Shown: positions 1 to 7,529 of the stretch, one piece after another
How the letters are laid out: each line of letters opens with the position of its first letter
Numbering within the stretch: the first letter of the stretch is position 1
Source of the DNA: Proteobacteria bacterium SG_bin6
Lineage (GTDB): Bacteria; Pseudomonadota; Alphaproteobacteria; Sphingomonadales; Sphingomonadaceae
Assembly: GCA_002083435.1 (NCBI GenBank)
Contig: LWDJ01000017.1
Coordinates: 1 to 49,861 of the forward strand
Direction of reading: 5' to 3'
Length of the DNA: 49,861 nt
The notes under the pieces: generated by a model
Databases searched by the model: none
Told to the model about the DNA's origin: nothing
Seen by the model: only the letters and a program-made list of their open reading frames with translations
Position numbers and translations under genes: made by a program

Positions 1-713
1 TGCGCGTTTTGGCAATGGCATCGCAGAAAGGCGGATCGGGCAAGACGACCTTGTCCGGCCATCTCGCGGTGCAAGCGCAGCTCGCGGGCGCAGGGCCCGT
101 GGTGCTGATCGATATCGACCCGCAAGGATCGCTCTCCGATTGGTGGAACGAGCGCGACGGCGATTATCCAGCCTTCGCCCAAACCACCGTGGCGCGGCTC
201 GCCGCCGATCTGGAGATTTTGCGCCAGCAGGGCTTCCGCCTGGCGGTGATCGACACGCCGCCCGCCATCACCATGGCGATCCAGAGCGTTATCGCCGTGG
301 CTGAGCTGATCGTGATCCCAACGCGCCCCAGCCCGCATGATCTGCGCGCGGTGGGGGCAACAGTCGATCTGTGCGACCGCGCCGGCAAGCCGCTGATCTT
401 CGTGGTGAACGCGGCGACTCCCAAGGCCAAGATCACGTCCGAGGCAGCGGTGGCGCTCTCGCAGCACGGCACCGTCGCCCCGGTCACCATCCACCACCGC
501 ACCGATTTCGCAGCCTCGATGATCGACGGGCGGACGGTGATGGAGGTCGACCCCAACGGCAAGTCCGCCGCCGAGGTCACCGCGCTGTGGACCTATATCT
601 CCGACCGGCTGGAGAAGAATTTCCGCCGCACCGTGTTCAGCGCCCCGACCGCGCCGGGCGGCTTTGTGCCCAATCGCCAGGCAGGTGGCTTTGGCCGCCG
701 GGTGGTGAGCTGA
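1..713 (+). CDS. ParA/MinD-family ATPase, orphan (5' end cut by one base)
   Basis: A deviant-Walker ParA-type ATPase of about 237 residues that probably positions a cargo or DNA on the nucleoid. The window opens with TGCGCGTTTTGG, so the start codon is almost surely an ATG whose A lies just outside, giving MRVLAMASQ. Counted from there, the P-loop KGGSGKTT is at residues 10-17 with the signature lysine K10, the Walker A' stretch LIDIDPQGS follows near residue 35, and VIDTPP near residue 80 is Walker B. There is no N-terminal helix-turn-helix, so it is a short ParA rather than a P1-type protein. No parB and no origin genes are next to it. The following gene begins one base after the stop codon and has a ribbon-helix-helix-like end, so it may be the partner. 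The cargo cannot be told from the sequence. Confidence 0.88.
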   Translation, partial: RVLAMASQKGGSGKTTLSGHLAVQAQLAGAGPVVLIDIDPQGSLSDWWNERDGDYPAFAQTTVARLAADLEILRQQGFRLAVIDTPPAITMAIQSVIAVAELIVIPTRPSPHDLRAVGATVDLCDRAGKPLIFVVNAATPKAKITSEAAVALSQHGTVAPVTIHHRTDFAASMIDGRTVMEVDPNGKSAAEVTALWTYISDRLEKNFRRTVFSAPTAPGGFVPNRQAGGFGRRVVS

Positions 714-714
714 G

Positions 715-1242
715 ATGATGAGCACCCCCAAACCTTTCGCCTCGCTCTCGTCAGGGCTGCTCGCGCGCAAGGGCCATGCCCGCCCGGCGATGCGCCCGCA
801 AAGTCTTGCCTTTGGCACCGGTGGCGCGAGCCTGGAGGATCTCGGCTGGAACGACATGGGTGATCCGACGGCCCCTGCGCCGGTGGTACCACTCACCGCG
901 CCGGTCGCCGAAATGGCGCCGCCCGTCGAGACGCCGCCGGTGCTGCGCCAGCGCGCCCGGTTGCAGGCCGAAGTCGAAGTGCCGGTCGCGCCAGAGCCCG
1001 TCGCTGTCGAAACTGTGGTCAATCCGGTCTTGGCGGGTCCAGCGAAGACGAAGGCGGCGTTCACGCTGCGGCTCGATCCGGCGCGCCATCTGCGGCTGCG
1101 CCTCGCGAGCGCGCTCAAGCGCCATTCGTCGCAGCGGCTGGTGACCGAGGCGCTCGACCAGTTTCTCAGCACCATGCCCGAAGTCGAGGCGATGGCGCGA
1201 CAAATCGAACAACCGGATGACGTACAGGGGGATGCGGCATGA
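715..1242 (+). CDS. Small protein with disordered N-terminus and RHH-like C-terminus, putative ParA partner
   Basis: A 175-residue protein with no family I can name. Residues 1-110 are rich in Ala, Pro and Val and look disordered. Residues 114-153 read as a short strand (AAFTLRLD) followed by two helices, the pattern of a ribbon-helix-helix or MetJ/Arc-type fold. It starts with a double ATG one base after the ParA stop codon and overlaps the next gene by four bases (ATGA), so the three genes are co-translated. Type Ib ParA proteins of plasmids pair with RHH proteins that have a flexible N-terminal tail, and McdB/PpfA-type systems also use disordered adaptors. By analogy this may load ParA or bind DNA. 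The role is inference; the gene itself is well supported by its overlap and codon use. Confidence 0.75.
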   Translation: MMSTPKPFASLSSGLLARKGHARPAMRPQSLAFGTGGASLEDLGWNDMGDPTAPAPVVPLTAPVAEMAPPVETPPVLRQRARLQAEVEVPVAPEPVAVETVVNPVLAGPAKTKAAFTLRLDPARHLRLRLASALKRHSSQRLVTEALDQFLSTMPEVEAMARQIEQPDDVQGDAA

Positions 1243-2585
1243 ACGGCCGGGTTTATTTGATGCTCAGCGCGTCGGCGTTGCTGATCGGCGCGGGCGCGGT
1301 GGCGACGATCAAAGGCACCGCCTATGCTGGCGCGCCGACCGAAACCCAGGCGGCGAAGATCGCCGCAGGCTATGCCACCAAAGCCCGGCAGGCGCTCGCC
1401 AAGCGGGACGTTCGCGGGGTGGAATTCGCCGAGCAAGCGGTGAAGGCGGCGCCCCAGGACGCGGGGTATCGCGCGCTGCTGGGGCAGGCCTATCTGATGG
1501 CGGGTCGCTTCGCCTCGGCGCGCGATGCGCTCCGCGATGCACTGACGCTCGCTCCCAACGACGCGCGCTCGGCACTGGCGCTTTCGCTCGCGCAGATCGC
1601 GGCGGGCGACTGGAGCGGCGCGCGCGAAACGCTCGCCGCGCATGAAGCGCTGATCCCGGCCGCCGATCGCGGTCTCGCGGTCGCGCTCGCGGGCGATCCG
1701 GCGAGCGCGGTCGAGCTGCTTTCGGCAGCGGCACGTGCGCCGGGGGCAGACGCCAAGACTCGTCAGAATCTCGCGCTGGCGCTGGCGCTGGCCGGCAACT
1801 GGCCGCAGGCACGCGCGGTCGCCTCGCTGGACGTCGCGCCGCAGGATCTTGACGCGCGGATCGCGCAATGGGCGCAATTCGCCCGGCCTCAGGGCGCCGC
1901 CGATCAAGTCGCGAGCCTGCTCGGGGTGGTGCCGGTGGTCGATGCCGGGATGCCGGTTGCGCTCGCGCTCGCGCCCAAGGCCGATGTGCCGGCGGTTGCC
2001 GCCGCTGAAACCCCCGCGCCCGAGGCAGCGCCGACCGTGGTCGCGGCCGCTGAGGCTGCGCCGGTTGCGGTCGCCGAAGTCGCGCCCGCCGCGACGCCGG
2101 TCGCTGCCCAAGCCGATGCGCGCCCGACGATCGTGTTCGCGCCGCGCCGGGAAGTCGTCCAGCCGCTCCCCGCCGGCAAGCCCGTCAAGGCGGTCGCCGA
2201 CAAGGGCGTCGTGAAGCTTGTAGCGAACAAGCCGGTCGTGGCAGTGGTCGCCTCCAAGACCGAGCCGGCGCCGGCGAAGGCGCCCGCGTCGGGCAATTTC
2301 TACCTCCAGCTCGGCGCTTATGAGAATGCCGCGGTCGCCCGCGACGGCTGGCTGCGTGCGACGCGCCGCTTCGCTGGTTTCAGCGGGCAGACGCCTTCGG
2401 GAATGGCGGTGAAGACGGCGGCGGGCAGCTTCTACCGCCTGTCGCTCGGTGGCTTCGCCCGGGGCGACGCGGTGGCGCTGTGCGCCGCTTATCGCGCCAA
2501 GGGCGGCAACTGCTTCGTTCGCCAGGGCGTGGGCGATCAAGTGGCGAGCTGGGTCAAGCCGGGGCGCGAACTGGCCTCGCGCTGA
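1239..2585 (+). CDS. TPR-repeat protein with C-terminal SPOR domain
   Basis: A 448-residue exported or membrane-anchored protein. Residues 1-30 form a hydrophobic signal or anchor segment (YLMLSASALLIGAGAVA). Residues 40-200 contain helical TPR-like repeats (EQAVKAAPQDAGYRALLGQA and following). Residues 200-345 are a long Ala/Val/Pro-rich linker. Residues 352-440 are a SPOR domain, with FYLQLGAY, FYRLSLGGF and a CAAYRAKGGNC pair of cysteines. SPOR domains bind denuded peptidoglycan glycans at the division septum, so the protein probably sits in the periplasm at division sites. It overlaps the previous gene by four bases. That links the orphan ParA and its putative partner with envelope or division functions. 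The individual TPR boundaries are not certain. Confidence 0.85.
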   Translation: MNGRVYLMLSASALLIGAGAVATIKGTAYAGAPTETQAAKIAAGYATKARQALAKRDVRGVEFAEQAVKAAPQDAGYRALLGQAYLMAGRFASARDALRDALTLAPNDARSALALSLAQIAAGDWSGARETLAAHEALIPAADRGLAVALAGDPASAVELLSAAARAPGADAKTRQNLALALALAGNWPQARAVASLDVAPQDLDARIAQWAQFARPQGAADQVASLLGVVPVVDAGMPVALALAPKADVPAVAAAETPAPEAAPTVVAAAEAAPVAVAEVAPAATPVAAQADARPTIVFAPRREVVQPLPAGKPVKAVADKGVVKLVANKPVVAVVASKTEPAPAKAPASGNFYLQLGAYENAAVARDGWLRATRRFAGFSGQTPSGMAVKTAAGSFYRLSLGGFARGDAVALCAAYRAKGGNCFVRQGVGDQVASWVKPGRELASR

Positions 2586-2597
2586 GCTTGGCTGGCC

Positions 2598-3812
2598 CTA
2601 CAGCAGCCGCGTTCCTCCCTTCCATAGCCCCATTACTTTTCCCTGCACGGGAAGCCCATCGAACGGTGTGTTTCCCGCCTTGCCGAGATATTGATCGGCG
2701 CTGATCCGCCATGGCGTCTCGGGTTCGATCGCGACGAGATCGGCGGGCATACCGGGTGCGAGCACGCCGGCTTCCACTCCCAGTAACCGCGCCGGATTGG
2801 CGCAAAGCAGGTTGAACAAGCGGGGAAGCGTGATCACGCCATCACGGACCAGGCCGAGCGCGAGCGCCAGCAGGGTCTCCGCCCCCGCCGCGCCGGGGCT
2901 CGAATCGGCGAAAGGCAGGCGTTTCTCCTCCGGCCCGCGCGGATCGTGGCCCGAGCAGAGCACATCGATCGTCCCATCCGCCAATGCCGCGAGCGCCGCA
3001 CGGCGATCGGCCTCGGCGCGCAGCGGCGGGGAGAGGTGGGCGAAGGTCCGGAAATCGGCCATCGCGATGTCCGACAGCAGCAGATGCGCGGGCGTAATCC
3101 CGCACGTCACCGCGACGCCGCGGCGCTTCGCCGCACGCACTAGATCGAACGCGGCCGCCGTGGTCAGCTGGCGGAAGTGCAGCCGCGCGCCGGTTTCCTC
3201 CGCCAGCATTACATCGCGCGCGACCGCCAAGGCCTCCGCGATGGCGGGTGCGGCGGGGATGCCGAGCCGGGTCGCGGTTTCGCCTTCGGTAGCGAGCGCA
3301 CCAGCGGCGAGGCCCCCGTCCTCGGCGTGTGCAATCACCGTTAGCCCAAGGTCGCGCGCATAGCCCAGCACTTTGCGCATCGCGCCAGCATCTGCGATCC
3401 AGCCGCGCCCGGTGCCGACCGCCTTGGCGCCGGCTTCGGCGCAGATCGCCATCTCGGCCAGTTCGCGCCCGGCGAGCCCGCGCGTCGCCGCCGCGATCGG
3501 GTGAATCCACAGTTTGGGCCGTCCGATCAGCGCCGCGCGCTGCACCACGCCCGGATCGTCGAGCACCGGTGACTGATCGGGCATCAGCGCGATCCGGGCG
3601 ATGCCACCGGCATGGCACGCCGCCACATCGACCGCGAATACCCCTAGATCGACGATCGCCGGCGCCAGGAGCCGCCCGCCCAGATCGATCACAGCCGCCC
3701 CCTCGGGCAGCGCGACGGTACCGAGCGCGGCGATCCGATCGCCCTCGACCAGCAGCGCGCCGGGGCGTTCTCCCTCAGGCGTCACTAAGCGAGCGTTGGT
3801 GAAGGCGATCAT
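2598..3812 (-). CDS. Dihydroorotase-like protein PyrC' (PyrX-type), catalytic residues lost
   Basis: A 404-residue amidohydrolase-superfamily protein encoded directly after pyrB with a four-base overlap. The fold markers are present: the N-terminal beta-sandwich strand DLGGRLLAPAIVD, the central barrel, and the C-terminal NPARLLGV and MPADLVAI. The active site is degenerate. The usual metal-binding HxH after strand 1 is replaced by GVFAV (residues 57-61). The metal-bridging Asp region reads AVGTGRGWI (131-139). The HxxH region reads HFRQLT, with the second His changed to Gln (215). The DHAPH catalytic loop reads GHDPR, with Asp changed to Gly (288). H162 in AHAED remains. In Pseudomonas, such inactive homologues (PyrX/PyrC') are needed to assemble aspartate carbamoyltransferase rather than to catalyse the next step. 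An active dihydroorotase should then lie elsewhere in the genome. Confidence 0.85.
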   Translation of the reverse strand: MIAFTNARLVTPEGERPGALLVEGDRIAALGTVALPEGAAVIDLGGRLLAPAIVDLGVFAVDVAACHAGGIARIALMPDQSPVLDDPGVVQRAALIGRPKLWIHPIAAATRGLAGRELAEMAICAEAGAKAVGTGRGWIADAGAMRKVLGYARDLGLTVIAHAEDGGLAAGALATEGETATRLGIPAAPAIAEALAVARDVMLAEETGARLHFRQLTTAAAFDLVRAAKRRGVAVTCGITPAHLLLSDIAMADFRTFAHLSPPLRAEADRRAALAALADGTIDVLCSGHDPRGPEEKRLPFADSSPGAAGAETLLALALGLVRDGVITLPRLFNLLCANPARLLGVEAGVLAPGMPADLVAIEPETPWRISADQYLGKAGNTPFDGLPVQGKVMGLWKGGTRLL

Positions 3813-4792
3813 GCCCAGCCCTCCACGGCGCGGGCCGGTCGCGTCAGCACATCGAGACAGGCCATGCGCACGGCGACCCCCATTTCCACCTGCTCGGTGA
3901 TCGCCGAACGTTCATGATCGGCGACCGAGGAGGTGATCTCCACGCCGCGGTTCATCGGCCCTGGGTGCATCACCAGCGCGTCGGGTTTCGCGAGCGCGAG
4001 GCGTTCGGGGGTAAGGCCGTAGCGGACATGGAATTCGCGAGTGGAAGGGATGAAAGCGCCGTCCATCCGTTCATTCTGCAGTCGCAGCATCATCACGACG
4101 TCGGCGCCCTCCAGCGCCGCGTCGAAGTCGGCATAGGGGGTCACATGCATCGCCTCGATCGCCGCCGGCATCAATGTGGTGGGGGCGACGACGCGCACCT
4201 CGGCGGCGAGCGCGGTGAGCGCGAGAATGTTCGAGCGTGCGACCCGGCTGTGGAGCAAGTCACCGCAGATCACCACCCGTTGCCCGGCGATGCCGCCACG
4301 CCGCCGCCGGATGGTGAGCGCGTCGAGCAGCGCCTGGGTCGGGTGCTCATGCCGCCCATCGCCCGCGTTGAGCACCGGGCAATCGACCTTGTCAGCGATC
4401 AGCTGCACCGCGCCAGAGCTTTGGTGGCGAATGACGATCGCGTCCGCCCGCATCGCGTTCAGCGTCATCGCGGTGTCGAGCAGGGTTTCGCCCTTCTTCA
4501 CGCTCGATTGCGCCGCGTGCATATTGACGACATCGGCGCCAAGCCGCTTGCCGGCGATTTCGAACGAGAGCAGCGTGCGGGTGCTATTCTCGAAGAACGC
4601 GTTGATGACGGTAAGCCCGGCGAGCTTGTCGCTCTTGCGCCGCGCGCGGTTGGCCTCGATCCACTGCTCGGCTTCATCGAGCAGGAATATGATCTCGTGC
4701 GGCTGTAGCCCGGCGATCCCGGTCAGATGCGGGTGCGGGAAAACGGCGCGACCGGGTAGGAGAGTCGCGGGGCGGTGATCGGATGCTGGCAT
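3809..4792 (-). CDS. pyrB: Aspartate carbamoyltransferase catalytic chain
   Basis: Condenses carbamoyl phosphate with L-aspartate to N-carbamoyl-L-aspartate, the first committed step of pyrimidine synthesis in the cytoplasm. The 327-residue chain has the carbamoyl-phosphate loop FFENSTRT (residues 66-73), the mobile loop SSVKKGE (96-102) with its lysines, HPTQALLD (150-157) and the aspartate-site HPGPMNRGVEI near residue 271. Its N-terminal extension is slightly longer than in E. coli PyrB. The gene precedes the pyrC-like gene with an ATGA overlap, the usual arrangement for dodecameric ATCase-PyrC' complexes. No pyrI regulatory chain is present. No PyrR site or attenuator was recognised in the 137 bases upstream. 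Confidence 0.95.
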   Translation of the reverse strand: MPASDHRPATLLPGRAVFPHPHLTGIAGLQPHEIIFLLDEAEQWIEANRARRKSDKLAGLTVINAFFENSTRTLLSFEIAGKRLGADVVNMHAAQSSVKKGETLLDTAMTLNAMRADAIVIRHQSSGAVQLIADKVDCPVLNAGDGRHEHPTQALLDALTIRRRRGGIAGQRVVICGDLLHSRVARSNILALTALAAEVRVVAPTTLMPAAIEAMHVTPYADFDAALEGADVVMMLRLQNERMDGAFIPSTREFHVRYGLTPERLALAKPDALVMHPGPMNRGVEITSSVADHERSAITEQVEMGVAVRMACLDVLTRPARAVEGWA

Positions 4793-4876
4793 TAAAGCGG
4801 CTGGCTAGCCCGGGGCGGGGGGCGGCGCAAGGTTTTGGTTCACGTCGAGACGCGGAGGACGTGGCCGGTTAATCTT

Positions 4877-4904
4877 AGCCCTCTCCCCTAAAGGGGAGGG
4901 GGCT
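4877..4904. repeat. 12-bp inverted repeat between carbonic anhydrase and pyrB genes
   Basis: Arms at 4877-4888 and 4893-4904 pair over 12 bp with one G-T wobble around a TAAA loop; the core is CTCCCC-TAAA-GGGGAG. No T tract follows on either strand, so it is not a classical intrinsic terminator. It lies just beyond the 3' end of the carbonic anhydrase gene and may protect that transcript, or it may be a dispersed intergenic repeat. Confidence 0.6.
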
Positions 4905-4929
4905 TCAGGCGCTTGGTGCCGCCGAAAGC

Positions 4930-5562
4930 CTAACCCGCGACGAACTGCCCATCTGCCCCCAGCACATGCAGCATCCCGTCGGCGATCGCGAAATAGGCGC
5001 CGCGCAACGTGAGCTTCCCCGCCGCCTCGCGCGCAGCGATCGGCGGGAAAGTGCGCAGGTTGGCGAGGCTGACGCGCACCGCCTCCAGCTCCAGCGCGCG
5101 CACCGCCTCCGGCCCGGTGCCATGCGCGGCGATCACCCGATCGCGGGCGTCGTCGAGCAGGTCGATCCAATGCGCGATGAAGCCGCCCGCGCCCGGCGCT
5201 GCGCCTTCGAACCGGCGGGTAAGCGCTGCCGCGACGCCGCCGCACGCACCATGCCCCATCACCACGATCTCGGCGACTTCGAGCTGCGTTACCGCAAATT
5301 CCAGCGCGGCGGAAACGCCGTGGCGAGCAGTGTCCGGCTCGAACGGCGGCACCAGATTGGCGACGTTGCGCACGACGAAAATCTCGCCCGGCGAGACATC
5401 GAAAATCTGTGCGGGGTCGACCCGACTGTCGGAGCAGGCAATCACCATCACCCTGGGGGCCTGGCCTTGCGAAAGTTCCGCCCAGCGGCTGCGCTGGCCC
5501 GCCCAACCGGCTTTACGGAAGCGGCGATAGCCCGCCATCAGATCGTCGAACGCGCTCATCAT
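4930..5562 (-). CDS. Beta-class carbonic anhydrase
   Basis: Interconverts CO2 and bicarbonate, supplying bicarbonate for carbamoyl phosphate and fatty acid synthesis. The zinc ligands are visible: C43 and D45 in ACSDSR (42-47), then H104 and C107 in GHGACGG. The fold signature FVVRNVANLVPP is at residues 62-73. The chosen start is the first of two consecutive ATG codons (5562), 210 residues long, preceded by AGGCG. An in-frame start 33 bases upstream would add an Arg/Pro/Ser-rich stretch that does not look like part of the family. It is divergent from lipA, with an 89-base gap holding both promoters. Placement near pyrB, whose pathway uses bicarbonate, may be coincidental. Confidence 0.93.
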   Translation of the reverse strand: MMSAFDDLMAGYRRFRKAGWAGQRSRWAELSQGQAPRVMVIACSDSRVDPAQIFDVSPGEIFVVRNVANLVPPFEPDTARHGVSAALEFAVTQLEVAEIVVMGHGACGGVAAALTRRFEGAAPGAGGFIAHWIDLLDDARDRVIAAHGTGPEAVRALELEAVRVSLANLRTFPPIAAREAAGKLTLRGAYFAIADGMLHVLGADGQFVAG

Positions 5563-5651
5563 GGATCGCCTAGGGGAGGGGCGCGACGCGGGCAAGCGCG
5601 ACCGGCGACGGAAGGTTGTGCGGTGGCGGAGCGGTCGCTATCTCGCGGGCT

Positions 5652-6578
5652 ATGACCGAGATTGCTCCGCTCGCCCGGCCGCGGACGCGCAAGCCCGATT
5701 GGATCCGGGTGAAGGCGCCGACCAGCACCGGCTTCGCCGAAACCAAGGCGCTGATGCGCCGCCTTAACCTCGCCACCGTTTGCGAGGAGGCCGCTTGTCC
5801 CAATATCGGCGAGTGCTGGACCAAGAAGCACGCGACGGTGATGATCCTAGGCGACACCTGCACCCGCGCCTGCGCCTTCTGCAATGTGAAGACCGGGATG
5901 CCGCGCGCGGTCGATCCGCTCGAACCGCAGCATGTCGCCGATGCCGCCGCAGAGCTGGGCCTTGAGCATATCGTCATCACCTCGGTCGATCGCGACGATC
6001 TGCCCGATGGCGGCGCCAGGCAGTTCGTCAAGGTGATCGAGGCGCTGCGCCGCACCACGCCTGCCACCACGATCGAAATTCTTACGCCTGACTTCCGCAA
6101 CAAACATGAGGCGGCGGTCGAGGCGATCGTCGCTGCGCGGCCCGATGTTTACAATCACAACCTCGAAACCGTTCCGCGTCTCTATCCGACGATTCGCCCC
6201 GGCGCGCGCTATTATGCCTCGCTGCGCCTGCTGGAGAGCGTGAAGCGGCTCGATCCGTCGATCTTCACCAAATCCGGCATCATGCTTGGCCTGGGCGAGG
6301 AGCGGCTGGAGGTCCATCAGGTGATGGACGATATGCGCTCCGCCGACATCGATTTCCTGACGATGGGGCAATATCTCCAGCCGACCCCGCGCCACGCGAA
6401 GGTCGCCGAGTTCGTCACGCCGCAGGCGTTCGGCGCCTATGCCCAGATCGCGCGTGCCAAGGGCTTTCTGCTGGTGGCAAGCTCGCCGTTGACGCGCTCG
6501 AGCTATCACGCAGGCGACGATTTCGCGAAGCTGCGCGCGGCACGCGAAATGCAGCTTGCCGCCGGACGCCCGGCCTGA
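5652..6578 (+). CDS. lipA: Lipoyl synthase
   Basis: A radical SAM enzyme that inserts two sulfurs into protein-bound octanoyl groups to form lipoyl cofactors of pyruvate and 2-oxoglutarate dehydrogenases. The auxiliary-cluster cysteines C44, C49 and C55 are in CEEAACPNIGEC, and the radical SAM cluster cysteines C70, C74 and C77 are in CTRACAFC. The closing serine motif RSSYHAGDDF is near the C-terminus. The length, 308 residues, matches the family. The start at MTEIAPLARP fits homologues better than an upstream in-frame Met 36 bases earlier. A Coq10-type gene begins five bases downstream, so the two are probably one transcript. Confidence 0.97.
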   Translation: MTEIAPLARPRTRKPDWIRVKAPTSTGFAETKALMRRLNLATVCEEAACPNIGECWTKKHATVMILGDTCTRACAFCNVKTGMPRAVDPLEPQHVADAAAELGLEHIVITSVDRDDLPDGGARQFVKVIEALRRTTPATTIEILTPDFRNKHEAAVEAIVAARPDVYNHNLETVPRLYPTIRPGARYYASLRLLESVKRLDPSIFTKSGIMLGLGEERLEVHQVMDDMRSADIDFLTMGQYLQPTPRHAKVAEFVTPQAFGAYAQIARAKGFLLVASSPLTRSSYHAGDDFAKLRAAREMQLAAGRPA

Positions 6579-6582
6579 GCCT

Positions 6583-7065
6583 ATGCCCAAGCATAGCGAA
6601 ACGCGCGCGCTGCCCTACGCGCCCGAACAAATGTATGCGATGGTCGCCGATGTGGCGCGCTATCCCGAGTTCCTGCCCTGGGTCTCCGCCATTCGGGTGC
6701 GATCAGACAACCCGACACTGATGGTCGCGGACATGGTGGTGGGCTTCAAGGGGCTGCGCGAAACCTTCACCTCGCGGGTCACCAAGCAGGCGCCGAGCAA
6801 GATCCATGTCGATTATCTCGATGGCCCGCTGAAATATCTGAACAACGACTGGGGTTTCCGCGACGACGGCCAAGGCGGGTGCCTGGTCGATTTCTCGGTC
6901 GATTTCGCCTTTAAGAACCGGGTGTTCGAGATGATCGCCGGCCAGGTTTTCGATAGGGCGCTGAAGAAGATGATCGGCGCCTTCGAGGCACGCGCGGCGA
7001 CGCTTTACGGCGCGCCTAAGGTCGCGCCGGGCAGCAACAGTTCTAGCGCGCATAGCGCCGCCTGA
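6583..7065 (+). CDS. Coq10/RatA-family SRPBCC protein
   Basis: A 160-residue START/SRPBCC-fold protein of the group that includes mitochondrial Coq10 (ubiquinone-binding chaperone) and E. coli RatA/PasT. Visible family features are the start PKHSETRALPYAPEQMYAMV, YPEFLPW, and the closing SVDFAFKNRVFEMIAG stretch. In alphaproteobacteria the Coq10 role, binding ubiquinone for respiration, is more plausible than the toxin role sometimes given to RatA; this is inference. It follows lipA by five bases. Its last 61 bases overlap the end of the convergent CinA-type gene on the other strand, so the two mRNAs are complementary at their 3' ends. Confidence 0.9.
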   Translation: MPKHSETRALPYAPEQMYAMVADVARYPEFLPWVSAIRVRSDNPTLMVADMVVGFKGLRETFTSRVTKQAPSKIHVDYLDGPLKYLNNDWGFRDDGQGGCLVDFSVDFAFKNRVFEMIAGQVFDRALKKMIGAFEARAATLYGAPKVAPGSNSSSAHSAA

Positions 7066-7529
7066 AGCCGCACCCCACCGCGCCCCAGATCGCCGAAGTG
7101 GCGCTTGTCCGCCACCACCTGCGCGGGGTCTTCACCGCGGATCGCACGTGCGAACACGACAGTGCCCACCGGCTTTTTCACCGATCCGCCGCCCGGCCCG
7201 GCGACGCCGGTAATGGCCACCGCGACATCGGCGTCGCTCGCCTCCAGCACGCCCTGCGCCATCGCCCAGGCGGTCGCGACCGAAACCGCGCCGAAGGTTT
7301 CGATGATGTCCGCCGAAACGCCCAGCGTGCGCATCTTCGCCTCGTTCGAATAAGTGACGAACCCCGCGCAGAATATGTCCGACGCGCCGCCGATTTCGGT
7401 GAGCGCGGCCGAGACGAGCCCGCCGGTGCAGCTTTCCGCGACCGCTACCTTGCGGCTTGTGGCGCGATTGGCGTCGAGCACGCGGCGTGCGGCCTCGACC
7501 AGTTCGAGGGGCAGGATCGTTTCGATCAT
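7005..7529 (-). CDS. pncC: CinA-family nicotinamide-nucleotide amidohydrolase
   Basis: A 174-residue stand-alone CinA C-terminal domain. This family deamidates nicotinamide mononucleotide to nicotinate mononucleotide in pyridine nucleotide recycling. Diagnostic stretches are AESCTGGLVSAALTEIGGAS, GFVTYSNEAK, LGV and ITGVAGPGGGSVKKPVGTV. The N-terminal COG1058 domain of full CinA is absent, which is common in proteobacterial YgaD/PncC proteins. The start overlaps the stop of the upstream secreted-protein gene by four bases, and that gene in turn overlaps ispDF, so this is the third gene of a coupled operon. The 3' end runs 61 bases into the convergent Coq10-type gene. Confidence 0.92.
   Translation of the reverse strand: MIETILPLELVEAARRVLDANRATSRKVAVAESCTGGLVSAALTEIGGASDIFCAGFVTYSNEAKMRTLGVSADIIETFGAVSVATAWAMAQGVLEASDADVAVAITGVAGPGGGSVKKPVGTVVFARAIRGEDPAQVVADKRHFGDLGRGGVRLQAALCALELLLPGATLGAP

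Noticed and set aside
6583..7065. Toxin role for the RatA-like gene
   Set aside because: No antitoxin partner adjoins it, and the alphaproteobacterial context favours the Coq10 ubiquinone-binding role.
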